In this document: positions 34,515 to 43,337 of the stretch, in pieces
Layout of the letters: each line of letters starts with the position of its first letter
Position numbering within the stretch: the stretch's first letter is position 1
Assembly (NCBI GenBank): GCA_934247935.1
Contig: CAKQKE010000004.1
Coordinates: 129,282-193,281 of the forward strand
DNA from: an uncultured Clostridia bacterium
Lineage (GTDB): Bacteria > Bacillota > Clostridia > Christensenellales > Borkfalkiaceae
Reading direction: 5' to 3'
Length of the DNA: 64,000 nt
The notes under the pieces: model-generated
Databases searched by the model: none
What the model saw: only the letters and a program-made list of their open reading frames with translations
Told to the model about the DNA's origin: nothing
Translations under genes and position numbers: made by a program

Positions 34515-36533
34515 ATGAAGAAAATTTTGTCAAAAATAGTTACTCTTGTACTTGCTTGTTCTTTGTTTTTCACGGTGTTTACCGGCTGTTCGTTGATTAC
34601 GACGGTTCAGGACAAAGATATGGCGCAAGTAGTGGCTAAAGTTAAAATCGAAGACGATGTCGACGCTGTCAACATTTACAAAAGAGACGTGGTTTCCGCG
34701 TTCAACTCGTACGGTTATTATTACGTAACCAACTACAATTATACCGTACAACAAGCACTCGATTACTGCGCTAAAACGCTTGTTCAGAACCAAGTCGTTA
34801 TTCAATATGCCAAGATAGAACTTGCAAAAAGATATACCGAACTTAAAGCAGACTCTTCCAAAGTGTCTACCGATTATGACAACGCGCTTCTTTCTGTCAC
34901 CGCAAACGGCACGCTTACGGTAAAGTCGAGCGCAGACGATTTCCTTACCGAGTACGAACTTTCTTACGCTTTGTACCAGGTAAAGAAAAACATTACAAGC
35001 ATAATCGACTCTTATAAAGATAAAGACAAAAAAGAAGAGACCGAGTACGAAAAAGTTTCTATCACGGCAAGAACGACTCCTTCCAAAGAAGAAGAGGACA
35101 GGACAAGCCTTTCCGAAAAGGAAATGAAAGAAACTACTCCCACTCAAGAAGAGTACGAAGTAGCGGCACTCACTTTAAAGAAAGAAGTTGACGAGTTGAA
35201 GACCGAGTATACTACATTGTACGCCCTCAACAAAGCGGTTTACGATACGTATAACTTTGAAATTGCCGATAAAGAAAGCAAAAAGGCTTTAAACGAGGCT
35301 ATTACCAACCTTAAAAACAGCGGTATCATTCCGTCGAACGAAACTTATGCAATCGAAGACGTATTGAAATATACTTATTTCAAAAATGCGTTGAAAAATC
35401 AAAAAGAAAGTCTTATCGTAAGCAAATACGAAGACTATCTCAACGACGATATCGAAAGAAATCTCGATAAAAACGCGCTTTACGACGATTATAAGTCTAT
35501 GTACAGTTGGCAAAAGGGTACTTATCAAGGTTCGCTTTCCGATTATGAAACGGCTCTTGACAAAGTAAGCGATAAATCTTTCGTTGTATACAATCCGCTT
35601 GCGGGTTACGGTTACGTTTCGCACGTATTGCTTCCTTATTCCGAAGAAATCAAATCCGCAATCACCGCTAAAGAAGGCGAAAAAAACATCACTAAAGAAG
35701 AAATCGACGCATATAAAGAAGAAATGCTCGGCAGAATTACCGTAAACGACCAAAGAAAAACCTGGATTCAAAACAATTACGGTACTTACGACGAAACCGC
35801 GGGTAAGTTCACTTTCGATGATAAGTACCTTTATTCGGTTGACGTAACCGACGAAACTTTAAAGACAAACGCACTTAATGCGCTTTCCGCTTACAACGGC
35901 ACGCTTTTGGGTGCTGATTCGAGAGAAGAAGAGCAGGACAACGGTCTTAAAAAGACTCTTTGGAGTTTTGACAGCATTATGCCCACGACTTATGCCTTCA
36001 AAGATTTCTATCAAACTTACTTTACCGACCTTCTCGGAATGAACGCCGTATATTACAAAGAAGACGACGCTTCTTCTATCAATAAATTGACATACAGCGA
36101 AGATTATTACAAAGTGTTTAAAGACGTAATGTTTGCGTTCAGCGATTCAAATGCGGGTGGTTTCGATACCACATACGGATTCGTTTATTCTCCCTCGTCA
36201 AGCGGGACGAAGTACGTTAAAAACTTTGCAAACGCCGCAAGAGACCTTGTTTCTCAAGGAGCGGGCGCATATACAATCGTTCCTACCGAATACGGTTATC
36301 ACGTAATGGTATGCACAAAAGCGATTACCGATCTTGACGACAGGTATGTAAACGATAAGGCTCTTTTTGAAAGCGAATTAAGCGTAGAAGGTTCTACCGC
36401 ATACCTTTTCAGAAAGGTTAAACTCGAGGCAATTACTTCAAGCGAAGTAAACGTAAGGGCTTCAAGTTTCATCAACGGATATATGGACAAAATTACAATC
36501 AGCAGTAAAGTATATTCCGATTTGGCTAAATAA
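34515..36533 (+). CDS. SurA/PrsA-like parvulin-type foldase lipoprotein
   Basis: A 672-residue lipoprotein: a signal peptide with lipobox FTGC at residues about 22-25 marks the mature cysteine. A SurA_N-like helical segment follows (VVSAFNSYGYYYVTNY, then QQALDYCAKTLVQNQVVIQYA), then a long charged coiled region. Two parvulin-like pieces are visible: one around GYGYVSHVLLPYSEEIKSA and a second ending GAYTIVPTEYGYHVMVCTK. Such proteins help secreted polypeptides fold outside the membrane. At 672 residues it is about twice the length of PrsA, through a large insertion between the halves. The start at 34515 has CGGAG 8 bases upstream and gives the signal peptide at the very N-terminus; the TTG at 34473 does not. 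Placement after mfd parallels PpiC/SurA genes found there in other Clostridia. Confidence 0.8.
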   Translation: MKKILSKIVTLVLACSLFFTVFTGCSLITTVQDKDMAQVVAKVKIEDDVDAVNIYKRDVVSAFNSYGYYYVTNYNYTVQQALDYCAKTLVQNQVVIQYAKIELAKRYTELKADSSKVSTDYDNALLSVTANGTLTVKSSADDFLTEYELSYALYQVKKNITSIIDSYKDKDKKEETEYEKVSITARTTPSKEEEDRTSLSEKEMKETTPTQEEYEVAALTLKKEVDELKTEYTTLYALNKAVYDTYNFEIADKESKKALNEAITNLKNSGIIPSNETYAIEDVLKYTYFKNALKNQKESLIVSKYEDYLNDDIERNLDKNALYDDYKSMYSWQKGTYQGSLSDYETALDKVSDKSFVVYNPLAGYGYVSHVLLPYSEEIKSAITAKEGEKNITKEEIDAYKEEMLGRITVNDQRKTWIQNNYGTYDETAGKFTFDDKYLYSVDVTDETLKTNALNALSAYNGTLLGADSREEEQDNGLKKTLWSFDSIMPTTYAFKDFYQTYFTDLLGMNAVYYKEDDASSINKLTYSEDYYKVFKDVMFAFSDSNAGGFDTTYGFVYSPSSSGTKYVKNFANAARDLVSQGAGAYTIVPTEYGYHVMVCTKAITDLDDRYVNDKALFESELSVEGSTAYLFRKVKLEAITSSEVNVRASSFINGYMDKITISSKVYSDLAK

Positions 36534-36550
36534 TTATTATGATTAGAGAT

Positions 36551-36590
36551 ATGCACCTCGTTGACCAAACGGCAGAGGTGCATATTTTTA
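36551..36590 (+). terminator. Terminator after the foldase gene
   Basis: ATGCACCTC (36551-36559) pairs with GAGGTGCAT (36575-36583) over a 15-base loop, then ATTTTTA. Confidence 0.7.
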
Positions 36591-36658
36591 AATGTCGGGA
36601 ATTTTGGCGATGATTACATTGCCGACGTTTAATTAAATAATTGACATCGGGGGCGATT

Positions 36659-37840
36659 ATGACTAAATTTCTCTGTAAATTATTTATAAAAAATTATGAC
36701 GACGTGGAAAATCCCGTCGTCAGGGAAAAACACGGTTTGCTATCGGGAATAGTGGGGATAATACTCAACGTGTGTTTGTTTACGGGTAAACTCATAGCAG
36801 GCATTGTTTCGGGTTCGGTTTCGGTACAGGCAGACGCTTTCAACAACTTGTCCGACGCAGGCTCGTCTGTTCTTACAATGATAGGGTTTAAACTCGCAAA
36901 CAAACCCGTCGACAAAGACCATCCGTTCGGTCACGGCAGAATGGAATATTTGACAGGATTTATCGTGTCTGTACTTATTATACTCGTCGGCGCGGAACTG
37001 CTGAAAACTTCGGTTTCTACATTAATTCACGGCGCGGGAAAAATCGATTTATCGCTTTTGACTTTTATAATGCTCGGCATATCCCTGATTGTAAAATTCT
37101 GGATGTATATTTTTAATATCAAACTTTCAAAAAGGATAAATTCGGCGGCGATAAAAGCGACGGCAATGGACAGCATTTCCGATTGCGTATCCACGGGCGT
37201 GGTTTTTGCCTCGTCGATACTCACTTATTATACTTCGTGGTATTTTATCGATGCGATAGTGGGCGCGGCGGTTGCGGCGTTTATCTTTTACAGCGGCTTT
37301 AAATCTGCAAAAGAAACAACCGATTTGCTTTTGGGTGAAGCACCCGACCCCGAATATACCAAGAGCATTGCCGATTTCATTCTTTCGCAAGACGGAATAC
37401 TCGGCGTACACGATTTGATGGTACACAATTACGGACCCGGCAGGCAAATGATTTCGGTGCATACCGAAATACCCGACACTATGAACATAAACGACGCGCA
37501 CGAACTTATCGACAAGATAGAGCAACTGTTGTCGGTAAAATATAATTGCCATGCAGTTATACATATGGACCCGATTGTCGTGGGAAACGAAAAAATCGAC
37601 GAACTTAAAAAGCAAGTGCGCGAAATTGTAAAATCGCTGGATAAATCATTTGATATTCACGATTTCAGAATGGTTGACGGCACAAACTCTTCAAATCTGA
37701 TATTCGACATAACGCGCACCTCCGGCAGTAAACTTACCGACAAAGAAATACTCGATTACGTCAAAAACGAAGTCAAGAAAATAGATAAAAAGTATTCGGT
37801 AATTGCCGTTGTAGAACAGTCTTATTGCAGACAAGATTAA
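36659..37840 (+). CDS. Cation diffusion facilitator family metal exporter
   Basis: A 393-residue CDF transporter that exports divalent metal (Zn, Mn, Fe or Co) against protons. Six membrane helices include the metal site DAFNNLSDAGS in helix 2 and DSISDCVSTG in helix 5; the Asn-Asp/Asp-Asp set suggests zinc-or-manganese type but is not decisive. HPFGHGRMEYL joins helices 2-3. The C-terminal cytosolic domain (about 210-300) carries the ferredoxin-like fold with VHDLMVHNYGPG, and an extra tail runs to 393. The start at 36659 follows GGGGG by 6 bases. It begins a metal island with two COG0523 GTPases downstream. Confidence 0.9.
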   Translation: MTKFLCKLFIKNYDDVENPVVREKHGLLSGIVGIILNVCLFTGKLIAGIVSGSVSVQADAFNNLSDAGSSVLTMIGFKLANKPVDKDHPFGHGRMEYLTGFIVSVLIILVGAELLKTSVSTLIHGAGKIDLSLLTFIMLGISLIVKFWMYIFNIKLSKRINSAAIKATAMDSISDCVSTGVVFASSILTYYTSWYFIDAIVGAAVAAFIFYSGFKSAKETTDLLLGEAPDPEYTKSIADFILSQDGILGVHDLMVHNYGPGRQMISVHTEIPDTMNINDAHELIDKIEQLLSVKYNCHAVIHMDPIVVGNEKIDELKKQVREIVKSLDKSFDIHDFRMVDGTNSSNLIFDITRTSGSKLTDKEILDYVKNEVKKIDKKYSVIAVVEQSYCRQD

Positions 37841-38010
37841 ATTTATTCAAGCGATTAAAATTATCGCACGTTTGCGTTTTTACGGGCATATTTAGCGAGA
37901 CAGTGCTTGTATTGATTTGCTTTTGCCTGACCGGTATGGGGTAACTTAAATCAGCCGATACAAATAAAAATAAAAAAAATGAAAATAATTGGCCTTAATT
38001 GGCGTAAAGT

Positions 38011-38046
38011 TGTCGTTTACGCCATACGTATTGCGTAAAATCGACA
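38011..38046. repeat. TACGTA palindromic repeat, copy 5
   Basis: GTCGTTTACGCCATAC joined to GTATTGCGTAAAATCGAC, a good inverted repeat with a 2-base difference in arm length. It lies 40 bases upstream of the His-rich GTPase start. Confidence 0.75.
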
Positions 38047-38086
38047 AAATAATAAAATAAAAATAAATACATAGGAGATATAAAAT

Positions 38087-39274
38087 ATGAAAATCGATAT
38101 TTTTTCGGGATTTTTAGGAAGCGGTAAAACCACGCTAATCAAAAAACTTATTGCCGAGGCATATTGCGGCGAAAAAGTAGTTTTAATCGAAAACGAATTC
38201 GGCGAAATAGGTATTGACGGAGGATTTTTAAAAGAGTCCGGCATCAATATTACCGAAATGAACAGCGGCTGTATTTGTTGTTCGCTTGTGGGCGATTTTG
38301 CCGACGCATTGAAAAAAGTGACGAAACAATATTCGCCCGACAGAATTATAATCGAGCCTTCGGGCGTAGGTAAATTGAGCGATGTAACAAAGGCGGTAAT
38401 CGGCGCAAACATCGAGGGAGCAACAATCAATTCTTGCACGACCGTCGTTGACGCAAACAAATGCAAAATGTACATGAAAAACTTTGGCGAATTTTTCATC
38501 AACCAGGTTGAAAACGCAAGTTGCATAGTTTTAAGCCATACCGACGTGGCGAAAGAAGAAAAAATTGCCGAATCGTTGCAACTTATTCGTTCGTTAAACG
38601 AGGGCGCAACCGTCATCAGTACGCCGCTTAACAAAATCACAGGCAAACAAATACTCGACGAAATGGAGCATACCTCCACTTTGGAAAAGGAACTTAAAAA
38701 ACTTACAGAAGAATTGCATCACCACGACGATGATGACGATGACGAATGTTGCCATGGACATCACCATCACGACCATGACGATGACGAATGTTGCCACGAA
38801 CACCACCATCATGACGACGACGATGACGAGTGTTGCCATGGACATCACCATCACGACCATGACGATGATGACGATGACGAGTGCTGTCACGAACACCACC
38901 ATCATGACGATGACGACGATGATGAATGTTGCCACGAACACCACCATCATGACGACGACGATGACGAGTGTTGCCATGGACACCACCATCACCACCATGC
39001 CGACGAGGTGTTTACAAGTTGGGGTAGAGAGACCACAAACGTATATACAATGAAACAAATCCAAGACATATTAAATTCATTTGCGGGCGGCGAATACGGC
39101 ACTATACTCAGGGCTAAAGGCATTGTCGAAGGCGAAGACGGTTGGATTCATTTCGATTATATTCCCGACGGAGTCGACGTAAGACACGGCGCGGCAGGCA
39201 CTATAGGCAAAATTTGCGTAATCGGTTGCAAAATCGACGAAGAAAAACTTGCAACTTTATTTAACGTCAAATAA
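38087..39274 (+). CDS. COG0523/CobW-family metallochaperone GTPase with giant His-Asp-Cys tract
   Basis: A 395-residue G3E GTPase. P-loop GFLGSGKT is at residues 8-15, the ENEFG switch follows, and the metal-binding CxCC motif is Cys62, Cys64 and Cys65. The base-recognition NKxD motif is replaced by SHTD. Residues 211-304 are a 94-residue insert with six ECCH units between histidine and aspartate runs: 37 His, 33 Asp, 12 Cys, 9 Glu and 3 Gly by my count. A CobW C-terminal domain follows. These proteins deliver or store Zn, Co or Ni; the tract implies storage or buffering of many ions. GGAG lies 8 bases before the ATG. The next gene encodes a second COG0523 protein 30 bases on, so they form an operon. 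Confidence 0.9.
   Translation: MKIDIFSGFLGSGKTTLIKKLIAEAYCGEKVVLIENEFGEIGIDGGFLKESGINITEMNSGCICCSLVGDFADALKKVTKQYSPDRIIIEPSGVGKLSDVTKAVIGANIEGATINSCTTVVDANKCKMYMKNFGEFFINQVENASCIVLSHTDVAKEEKIAESLQLIRSLNEGATVISTPLNKITGKQILDEMEHTSTLEKELKKLTEELHHHDDDDDDECCHGHHHHDHDDDECCHEHHHHDDDDDECCHGHHHHDHDDDDDDECCHEHHHHDDDDDDECCHEHHHHDDDDDECCHGHHHHHHADEVFTSWGRETTNVYTMKQIQDILNSFAGGEYGTILRAKGIVEGEDGWIHFDYIPDGVDVRHGAAGTIGKICVIGCKIDEEKLATLFNVK
38717..38998 (+). repeat. In-frame coding minisatellite encoding the His/Asp/Cys tract
   Basis: Six imperfect units of roughly 42-51 bp encode ECCH plus His and Asp runs. Runs of CAC/CAT and GAC/GAT codons are mixed rather than uniform, indicating turnover of whole units, and unit length varies by whole codons, so the frame is kept. 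Confidence 0.85.
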
Positions 39275-39304
39275 TAACCACTCGGAACTTTAAAAGGAGC
39301 AATT

Positions 39305-40252
39305 ATGGAAGAAATCGAAGTATTTATGTTTTTGGGCTTTTTAGAGGCAGGTAAAACCAGATTTATTCAAGAAACAATGGAAGATCCACGGTTTGAAGAC
39401 GGCAAAAAGACTTTGATATTATGTTGTGAAGAAGGCGTTGAAGAGTACGACGAAAGCAAGTTTTCCGTAAAGGACTACGCCATAGAATATATTGAAAACG
39501 ACGAAGATTTGACCGAAGAAAACCTTTTGGCAATCACTAAAAAGACAAAGGCGGAAAGGGTGCTTGTCGAATACAACGGAATGTGGCTTTTGCAAGACTT
39601 TTTCAACGCTATGCCGGAAAGTTGGGCTATTTATCAAATGATGACGTTCATGGACAGTAATACAATACTCAATTACAACGCCAACATGCGCCAACTCGTT
39701 TACGATAAAATCAATATGACTCAACTTGTCGTGTTTAACAGATGTAAAGAAGGTTTCGATAAAGTTGCTTTACATAAAATGGTAAAGGCAATTTCGGGCA
39801 GACCGCAAATTATTTTTGAAGATACGTCCGGCGTGGCGAAAGAAGACGACATTGTCGACCCCCTTCCTTTCGATATCAACGCACCCGTAATTGAAATAGA
39901 CGACAAGCATTTTGCGTTGTTTTACAGAAATATCAACGAAAACCCCGACGATTACGAGGGTAAAACGGTTAAATTTAAAGGAATCGTCGGTATAAGTAAA
40001 AAACTTCCAAAAAACACTTTCGTGCTCGGCAGACACATTATGACTTGTTGCGAGGCGGATATTGCGTATTACGGATTTGTTTGCAACTATGCCGAAACGG
40101 ACAAATTAAAGCCAAAAGATTGGGTAACCATCGAGGCTACGGTGAAAAATCAACGCCACGTGGTTTACGACAATCAGGTCGGCCCCGTACTTACCGTAAA
40201 GAAACTCGAAAAGGCGCAAAAGCCCGAACAAGAAGTCGCTACTTTTTGGTAA
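39305..40252 (+). CDS. COG0523-like P-loop protein fused to a YcgQ-type DUF1980 C-domain
   Basis: A 315-residue protein. Residues 1-190 are a G3E-like P-loop domain with GFLEAGKT at 11-18, but the CxCC metal motif is absent and the NKxD position reads NRCK. Residues about 195-310 match the soluble C-terminal part of the YcgQ/TIGR03943 (DUF1980) family: YEGKTVKFKGIVG, LPKNTFVLGRHIMTCCEADI and PKDWVTIEATV. In YcgQ that domain follows membrane helices; none are present here. YcgQ/YcgR-type permeases and COG0523 proteins are both linked to metal uptake, so this may be a soluble adaptor of such a permease. AAAGGAG is 6 bases before the ATG. Confidence 0.78.
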   Translation: MEEIEVFMFLGFLEAGKTRFIQETMEDPRFEDGKKTLILCCEEGVEEYDESKFSVKDYAIEYIENDEDLTEENLLAITKKTKAERVLVEYNGMWLLQDFFNAMPESWAIYQMMTFMDSNTILNYNANMRQLVYDKINMTQLVVFNRCKEGFDKVALHKMVKAISGRPQIIFEDTSGVAKEDDIVDPLPFDINAPVIEIDDKHFALFYRNINENPDDYEGKTVKFKGIVGISKKLPKNTFVLGRHIMTCCEADIAYYGFVCNYAETDKLKPKDWVTIEATVKNQRHVVYDNQVGPVLTVKKLEKAQKPEQEVATFW

Positions 40253-40282
40253 TGCAAATTAAATTATTAAATATTATATAAT

Positions 40283-40330
40283 ATAAGGAATTGGAAACTT
40301 GCTTGCAATGGTTTATGATTTCGCATATTG
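40283..40330 (+). repeat. Dispersed 48-bp repeat, copy A
   Basis: 44 of 48 bases match 53556-53603, with the shared heart AAACTTGCTTGCAATGGTTT; a shorter inverted relative is at 63892-63916. Confidence 0.75.
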
Positions 40331-40434
40331 AAAATTGAGTTGCAAGGGAAATTTTCAATTTGCCTTGCCGAGAGCGATAACGAACATAAAATTCAGCGAA
40401 GATAAATTTTACAAACGCAAATTATAATAATGAT

Positions 40435-40472
40435 AAAAGCCGCACGCTACTTAAACAGCGCACGGCTTTTTA
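40435..40472 (+). terminator. Terminator of the metal-homeostasis operon
   Basis: AAAAGCCG/CGGCTTTT outer stem, CA/CA internal loop, CGCT/AGCG inner stem, then T-rich end. Confidence 0.8.
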
Positions 40473-40674
40473 TGTGCAATGAAAATTTTTATACGCAACA
40501 AATAAATCAAAACATCAAACACGATTTTTCGTGTAAAAATTTCACATAAAAACGTTTTACCAAATTTTTGCAATAAAAAAACTCAAATTATTTTGCAGTG
40601 TCAATATTGTCTCAAAAAGTGTATCGGAAATTACTCGATTTTTTGCGCAAAAGTATCTTTTTTAAAAATTTTAT

Positions 40675-40690
40675 ATACAATATATTGTGT
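40675..40690 (+). promoter_or_regulatory. NrdR box 1 upstream of nrdD
   Basis: ATACAATATATTGTGT, close to the palindromic NrdR consensus acaCwAtATaTwGtgt. Confidence 0.6.
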
Positions 40691-40853
40691 ATGAAAAAAT
40701 TTTTATCTACATATTTAGTATGCATAATTTATAAAATTTGTTATATTTTTCTATTTTAAACAATTTTTTTGCCTTATCTGTCGTTTACATTGAAAGTAAG
40801 GCGGCGATAAGTGTTTTTTTACGTTTGTATAAAATCCGCATAATAAGCCGCAT

Positions 40854-40869
40854 ATACAATATATAGTGT
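40854..40869 (+). promoter_or_regulatory. NrdR box 2 upstream of nrdD
   Basis: ATACAATATATAGTGT, 179 bases from box 1, near 17 helical turns, and 40 bases before the -35 box. NrdR represses ribonucleotide reductase genes when dATP is high; no nrdR gene is in the window. Confidence 0.6.
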
Positions 40870-40908
40870 TCTACCAATAAATTACCGTCTAAATATTGTA
40901 TAAAATCA

Positions 40909-40937
40909 TTGACAATAAATGTTTGATATGTTAATAT
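40909..40937 (+). promoter_or_regulatory. Promoter for nrdD-nrdG
   Basis: Perfect TTGACA, 17-bp spacer, TAATAT; a TATAAT at 40935-40940 overlaps but is at 20-bp spacing. Confidence 0.75.
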
Positions 40938-40998
40938 AATATCACTTCAATATCCATATCAGACAGGGGTATTAAAATAAAAAAAGGAGGAAAAAGTA

Positions 40999-43176
40999 AT
41001 GAAAATCATCAAAAGAAGCGGAACGGAAGTGTTGTTCGATATAAACAAAATCATTTCCGCAATTAATTCGGCAAACAACGAAATTGTGGAAAGCGAAAGA
41101 CTTTCAAACAACGACATACAAGAAATTGCCGATACGGTCGAAAAATATTGTGCTTCGGCGACGAGAGAACTCAATGTTGAGGAAATTCAGGACCTTGTCG
41201 AAAATCAATTAATGAAGAAAAACGCTTATGCCGTTGCGAGAAAATATATCACTTACCGTTATCGTAGGGCACTTGTGCGTAAAGCGAATACCACCGACGA
41301 GCAAATTCTTTCGATCATCGATATGAGCAACGAAGAGGTCAAGCAAGAAAACAGCAACAAAAATCCCGTTATCGTAAGCACGCAAAGAGATTATATGGCG
41401 GGCACGGTAAGCAAAGACCTCACAAACAGAGTTCTTCTTCCGGAGGACGTCGTTCAAGCGCATAAAGATGGACTTATCCATTTCCACGACGCCGATTATT
41501 TCGCTCAACACATGCATAACTGCGACCTTGTAAACCTTGAAGATATGCTTCAAAACGGCACAGTCGTGTCGGGTACGCTCATCGAAAAGCCTCACAGTTT
41601 TTCAACCGCTTGCAATATAGCGACTCAAATCGTAGCGCAAGTGGCGAGTTCGCAATACGGAGGACAAACAATCAGTCTTACGCATCTTGCGCCGTTTGTT
41701 GACGTTTCAAGACAGAGAATAAATGCCGAGGTCAAGGAAGAACTTGACTCTATAGGTGTGTCTTATACCGACGAAGCGGTGGCTAAAATCACCGAAAAAC
41801 GAGTAAGAGAAGAAGTAAAGAGGGGCGTTCAGACCATTCAATATCAAATCAACACTCTTATGACGACAAACGGTCAAACGCCGTTCGTTACGGTATTTAT
41901 GTACTTAAACGAAGCGAAAAACGAGCGTGAAAAGAAAGACCTTGCAATGGTAATCGAAGAGACGGTCGAGCAAAGATACGTTGGTACGAAAAATGCCGAG
42001 GGCGTATACGTCACGCCGGCTTTCCCAAAACTTATTTACGTGCTCGAACCGGATAATATCGAGGAAGGTCAACCTTATTATTATCTCACCAAACTTTGCG
42101 CTAAATGTACGGCAAAAAGGCTTGTTCCGGACTACATTTCAGAGAAGAAAATGCTTGAAATGAAGATAGACAAAAACGGAAACGGCAACTGTTATCCTTG
42201 CATGGGCTGCAGAAGTTTCCTCACTCCTTACATAAACGAAGAAGGCAAACCGCAATATTATGGCAGGTTTAATCAAGGCGTCGTTACGATAAACCTTGTC
42301 GACGTCGCGCTTTCCGCAAAGGGAAATTTGCAAGAATTCTGGAAGATTTTTGAAGACCGGTTAGAGTTGTGTCACCGTGCGCTTCAATGCAGACACGAAA
42401 GACTTACGGGTACTCTTTCCGACGTCGCACCCATTTTATGGCAAAACGGCGCGCTTTTGAGGCTTAAATCGGGCGAAACCATAGACAAATATTTGCACGG
42501 CGGATATTCTACTTTGTCGCTCGGTTATGCGGGACTTTGGGAGTGCGTATACGCGCTTATCGGTAAAAAACTCACTCAAAAAGAGGGAGAAGAACTCGGT
42601 CTCGAGATAATGAAGTTTTTAAATGCTTTCACAAAGAAGTGGAAAGAAGCGGAAAACATCGATTATTCGTTGTACGGAACGCCGCTTGAAAGCACGACTT
42701 ATAAATTTGCTCAATGTTTGCAATCGAGATTCGGCATAATCAAGGGCGTTACGGATAAAAACTATATCACAAACAGTTATCACATTCACGTAACCGAGCC
42801 TATCGACGCCTTTTCAAAACTCGCGCTTGAGGCGAAATTCCAAGCACTTTCCCCGGGCGGCGCGATAAGTTATGTAGAAGTGCCCAACATGCAAGACAAC
42901 CTCGATGCAGTGCTTTCTGTAATGAAATTCATTTACGACAATATCATTTATGCCGAACTCAACACCAAATCGGACTATTGTCAGGTTTGCGGATATGACG
43001 GCGAAATTAAAATCGTAAACGACGACCACGGCAAACTCGTGTGGGAATGTCCGCATTGCAAAAACAGAGACCAAAGCAAAATGAACGTAGCAAGAAGAAC
43101 TTGCGGCTATATCGGCTCGCAATTCTGGAATCAAGGCAGAACTCAGGAAATTAAAGAAAGAGTATTGCATTTATAA
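40999..43176 (+). CDS. nrdD: Anaerobic ribonucleoside-triphosphate reductase, catalytic subunit
   Basis: A 725-residue class III reductase that makes dNTPs without oxygen. Residues 1-90 are the ATP-cone allosteric domain (IKRSGTEVLFDINKI, then YRRALVRK). The ten-stranded barrel carries HFHDADYFAQHMHNC and SACN-type active-site segments (STACNIATQI). Four zinc-ligand cysteines are in CQVCGYDGE and CPHCKN. The glycyl radical is Gly703 in RRTCGYIGSQFWNQGRTQEI. AGGAGG stands before the ATG. nrdG, which installs the radical, follows after 161 bases. NrdR boxes upstream fit nucleotide-controlled repression. Confidence 0.97.
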   Translation: MKIIKRSGTEVLFDINKIISAINSANNEIVESERLSNNDIQEIADTVEKYCASATRELNVEEIQDLVENQLMKKNAYAVARKYITYRYRRALVRKANTTDEQILSIIDMSNEEVKQENSNKNPVIVSTQRDYMAGTVSKDLTNRVLLPEDVVQAHKDGLIHFHDADYFAQHMHNCDLVNLEDMLQNGTVVSGTLIEKPHSFSTACNIATQIVAQVASSQYGGQTISLTHLAPFVDVSRQRINAEVKEELDSIGVSYTDEAVAKITEKRVREEVKRGVQTIQYQINTLMTTNGQTPFVTVFMYLNEAKNEREKKDLAMVIEETVEQRYVGTKNAEGVYVTPAFPKLIYVLEPDNIEEGQPYYYLTKLCAKCTAKRLVPDYISEKKMLEMKIDKNGNGNCYPCMGCRSFLTPYINEEGKPQYYGRFNQGVVTINLVDVALSAKGNLQEFWKIFEDRLELCHRALQCRHERLTGTLSDVAPILWQNGALLRLKSGETIDKYLHGGYSTLSLGYAGLWECVYALIGKKLTQKEGEELGLEIMKFLNAFTKKWKEAENIDYSLYGTPLESTTYKFAQCLQSRFGIIKGVTDKNYITNSYHIHVTEPIDAFSKLALEAKFQALSPGGAISYVEVPNMQDNLDAVLSVMKFIYDNIIYAELNTKSDYCQVCGYDGEIKIVNDDHGKLVWECPHCKNRDQSKMNVARRTCGYIGSQFWNQGRTQEIKERVLHL

Positions 43177-43337
43177 AAAATATACGGGGTTCGGCGACGA
43201 ACCCCTTATTCAGCCGAACTCAATTAAAACGCCATAAAACATTCAGATGAAAAATTTGCGATTAAAGATAAAGATTTAAGGCGTTGTGCAATTAAAGTCG
43301 CGATTTAGCATTGATTCGGCTGAATATCGGAGTCATT

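Larger units (their letters stand above)
40253..40998. other. 746-bp non-coding region before nrdD
   Basis: Very AT-rich. It contains a dispersed repeat (40283-40330), a terminator (40435-40472), two NrdR boxes and the nrdD promoter. I see no coding frame. The transcript leader is about 55 bases, so most of the region is upstream regulatory or silent sequence. Confidence 0.65.

Noticed and set aside
37981..38086. Zur box before the metal-chaperone GTPase
   Set aside because: The only palindrome there is the common TACGTA repeat, found before unrelated genes as well.
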